A stretch of 64,000 nt of DNA, taken from positions 53,847 through 117,846 of the forward strand of contig JAABQK010000007.1 of assembly GCA_011391495.1 (NCBI GenBank). Direction: 5' to 3'. The notes beneath the pieces are model-generated. The model was not told the DNA's origin, did not search any database, and worked only from the letters and a program-made list of their open reading frames with translations. Origin of the DNA: Hydrogenophaga sp. (lineage in GTDB: Bacteria > Pseudomonadota > Gammaproteobacteria > Burkholderiales > Burkholderiaceae_C). This document shows, piece by piece, positions 63,617-64,000 of this stretch. The first letter of the stretch is position 1. Every line of letters starts with the position of its first letter. Position numbers and translations under genes: made by a program.

Positions 63617-64000
63617 ATGCGACATGTGTTGACGAATCACCGGGCGAACCTGACCACGATCGCTTCGTGGGCCATGTTCAGCCGCGGGCTGGAGCCCGAA
63701 TTCTCCCAAGCGGTTCGGCAGCAGCTTGCGCAGTTGAGCGGCCCCGCGAGCGAAGCCGATGCCGCCATCCGCGATCTGACCGCGCTGCCCTGGTGCTCCA
63801 TCGACAACGACGATTCGCGTGACCTGGACCAGCTGACGACCATCGAACCGCTGGCACGGGGCGAGGTGAAGGTTTATGTGGCCGTGGCCGACGTGGATGC
63901 CGTGGTGAAGAAAGGTTCACCGATTGATGAGCATGCGCGCACCAACACGACGTCGGTCTACACCTCGGCCGTCGTTTTCCCCATGCTGCCCGAGCGGCTG
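63617..64000 (+). CDS. RNB-domain ribonuclease (RNase II/R family), partial
   Basis: The first 128 codons of a gene that runs off the right edge. ATG 63617 is preceded by GAGG. Starting at about residue 57, the segment LPWCSIDNDDSRDLDQLT is the RNB catalytic entrance, where the Asp residues hold Mg (compare TIDPxDARDFDDA), followed by VYVAVADVDAVVKKGSPIDEHARTNTTSVYTSAVVFPMLPERL (quoted in parts: the D of VADVDAVV and the SVYT and FPMLPERL strings). No N-terminal cold-shock domains precede RNB, so it is a short-form member; the exact type cannot be told. Confidence 0.88.
   Translation, partial: MRHVLTNHRANLTTIASWAMFSRGLEPEFSQAVRQQLAQLSGPASEADAAIRDLTALPWCSIDNDDSRDLDQLTTIEPLARGEVKVYVAVADVDAVVKKGSPIDEHARTNTTSVYTSAVVFPMLPERL

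Overview
The window reads as chromosomal DNA of a high-GC betaproteobacterium, most likely family Comamonadaceae (Burkholderiales; Hydrogenophaga or Acidovorax-like). The basis is gene content: an AapJQMP amino-acid ABC transporter, a ThiD-ThiE fusion, a MutL carrying the endonuclease motif, a CadR-type MerR regulator and a copper oxidase cluster. Genes are densely packed with many 4-base ATGA overlaps. I see no IS element, prophage, CRISPR array, tRNA or rRNA. It is mostly core genome, with one metal-resistance block and a dispersed family of GC-rich palindromic elements.

Layout. 1-2.9 kb: the start of a response regulator and, upstream of it on the minus strand, a hybrid-sensor histidine kinase (periplasmic binding domain plus three PAS domains). 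2.9-3.4 kb: a gene-poor stretch of lower GC. 3.4-10.4 kb: SOUL-family protein, GST, two small overlapping genes (one SSB/OB-like), a glycine-rich RRM protein with a clear promoter and terminator, an RsgA-type GTPase, a YadG/YadH-type ABC exporter, and a PA0069-family radical SAM protein with a LexA-like site over its start. 10.4-12.2 kb: a DUF1653 fusion protein and an orphan TRAP binding protein. 12.3-18.3 kb: the thiamine operon thiC-thiO-thiS-thiG-thiDE (minus strand), headed by a TPP riboswitch whose expression platform appears to hide the thiC ribosome-binding site in a perfect 10-bp stem. 18.3-21.3 kb: a membrane-anchored TAXI receptor and a PAS-containing chemoreceptor.

21.6-27.6 kb: a metal block. 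A MerR regulator with CadR-like cysteine spacing is divergent from a CDF transporter; behind it, in the same direction, lie a Cys/His-rich small protein, a TolC-type outer-membrane protein, a multicopper oxidase, a cupredoxin, a DUF411 protein and a CusF-like protein, closed by a strong terminator. 27.6-32.3 kb: aapJ-aapQ-aapM-aapP with a sigma-54-like promoter before aapJ and a terminator between aapJ and aapQ. 32.3-38.1 kb: acyl-CoA ligase, small membrane protein, AcuI-type reductase, DUF2189 protein, hemerythrin, 2OG dioxygenase and a DUF1232 protein. 38.3-41.1 kb: a MoxR ATPase/VWA pair. 41.2-49.1 kb: thiolase, phosphatase, SDR, RluA-type pseudouridine synthase, FMN-binding protein, OmpA lipoprotein, FecR protein, Dus and gshA.

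49.2-57.5 kb: a run of mostly single-gene units (dienelactone hydrolase, ferredoxin, methyltransferases, RbgA-like GTPase, flavodoxin-fold oxidoreductase, DUF427, thioredoxin-fold lipoprotein, RcnB-like, TerB-like, and a YeeE/YedE pair). 57.5-64 kb: mutL, dedA, amiC, tsaE and queG, a scrambled version of the enterobacterial queG-tsaE-amiB-mutL neighbourhood, then the first part of an RNB-domain ribonuclease that runs off the window.
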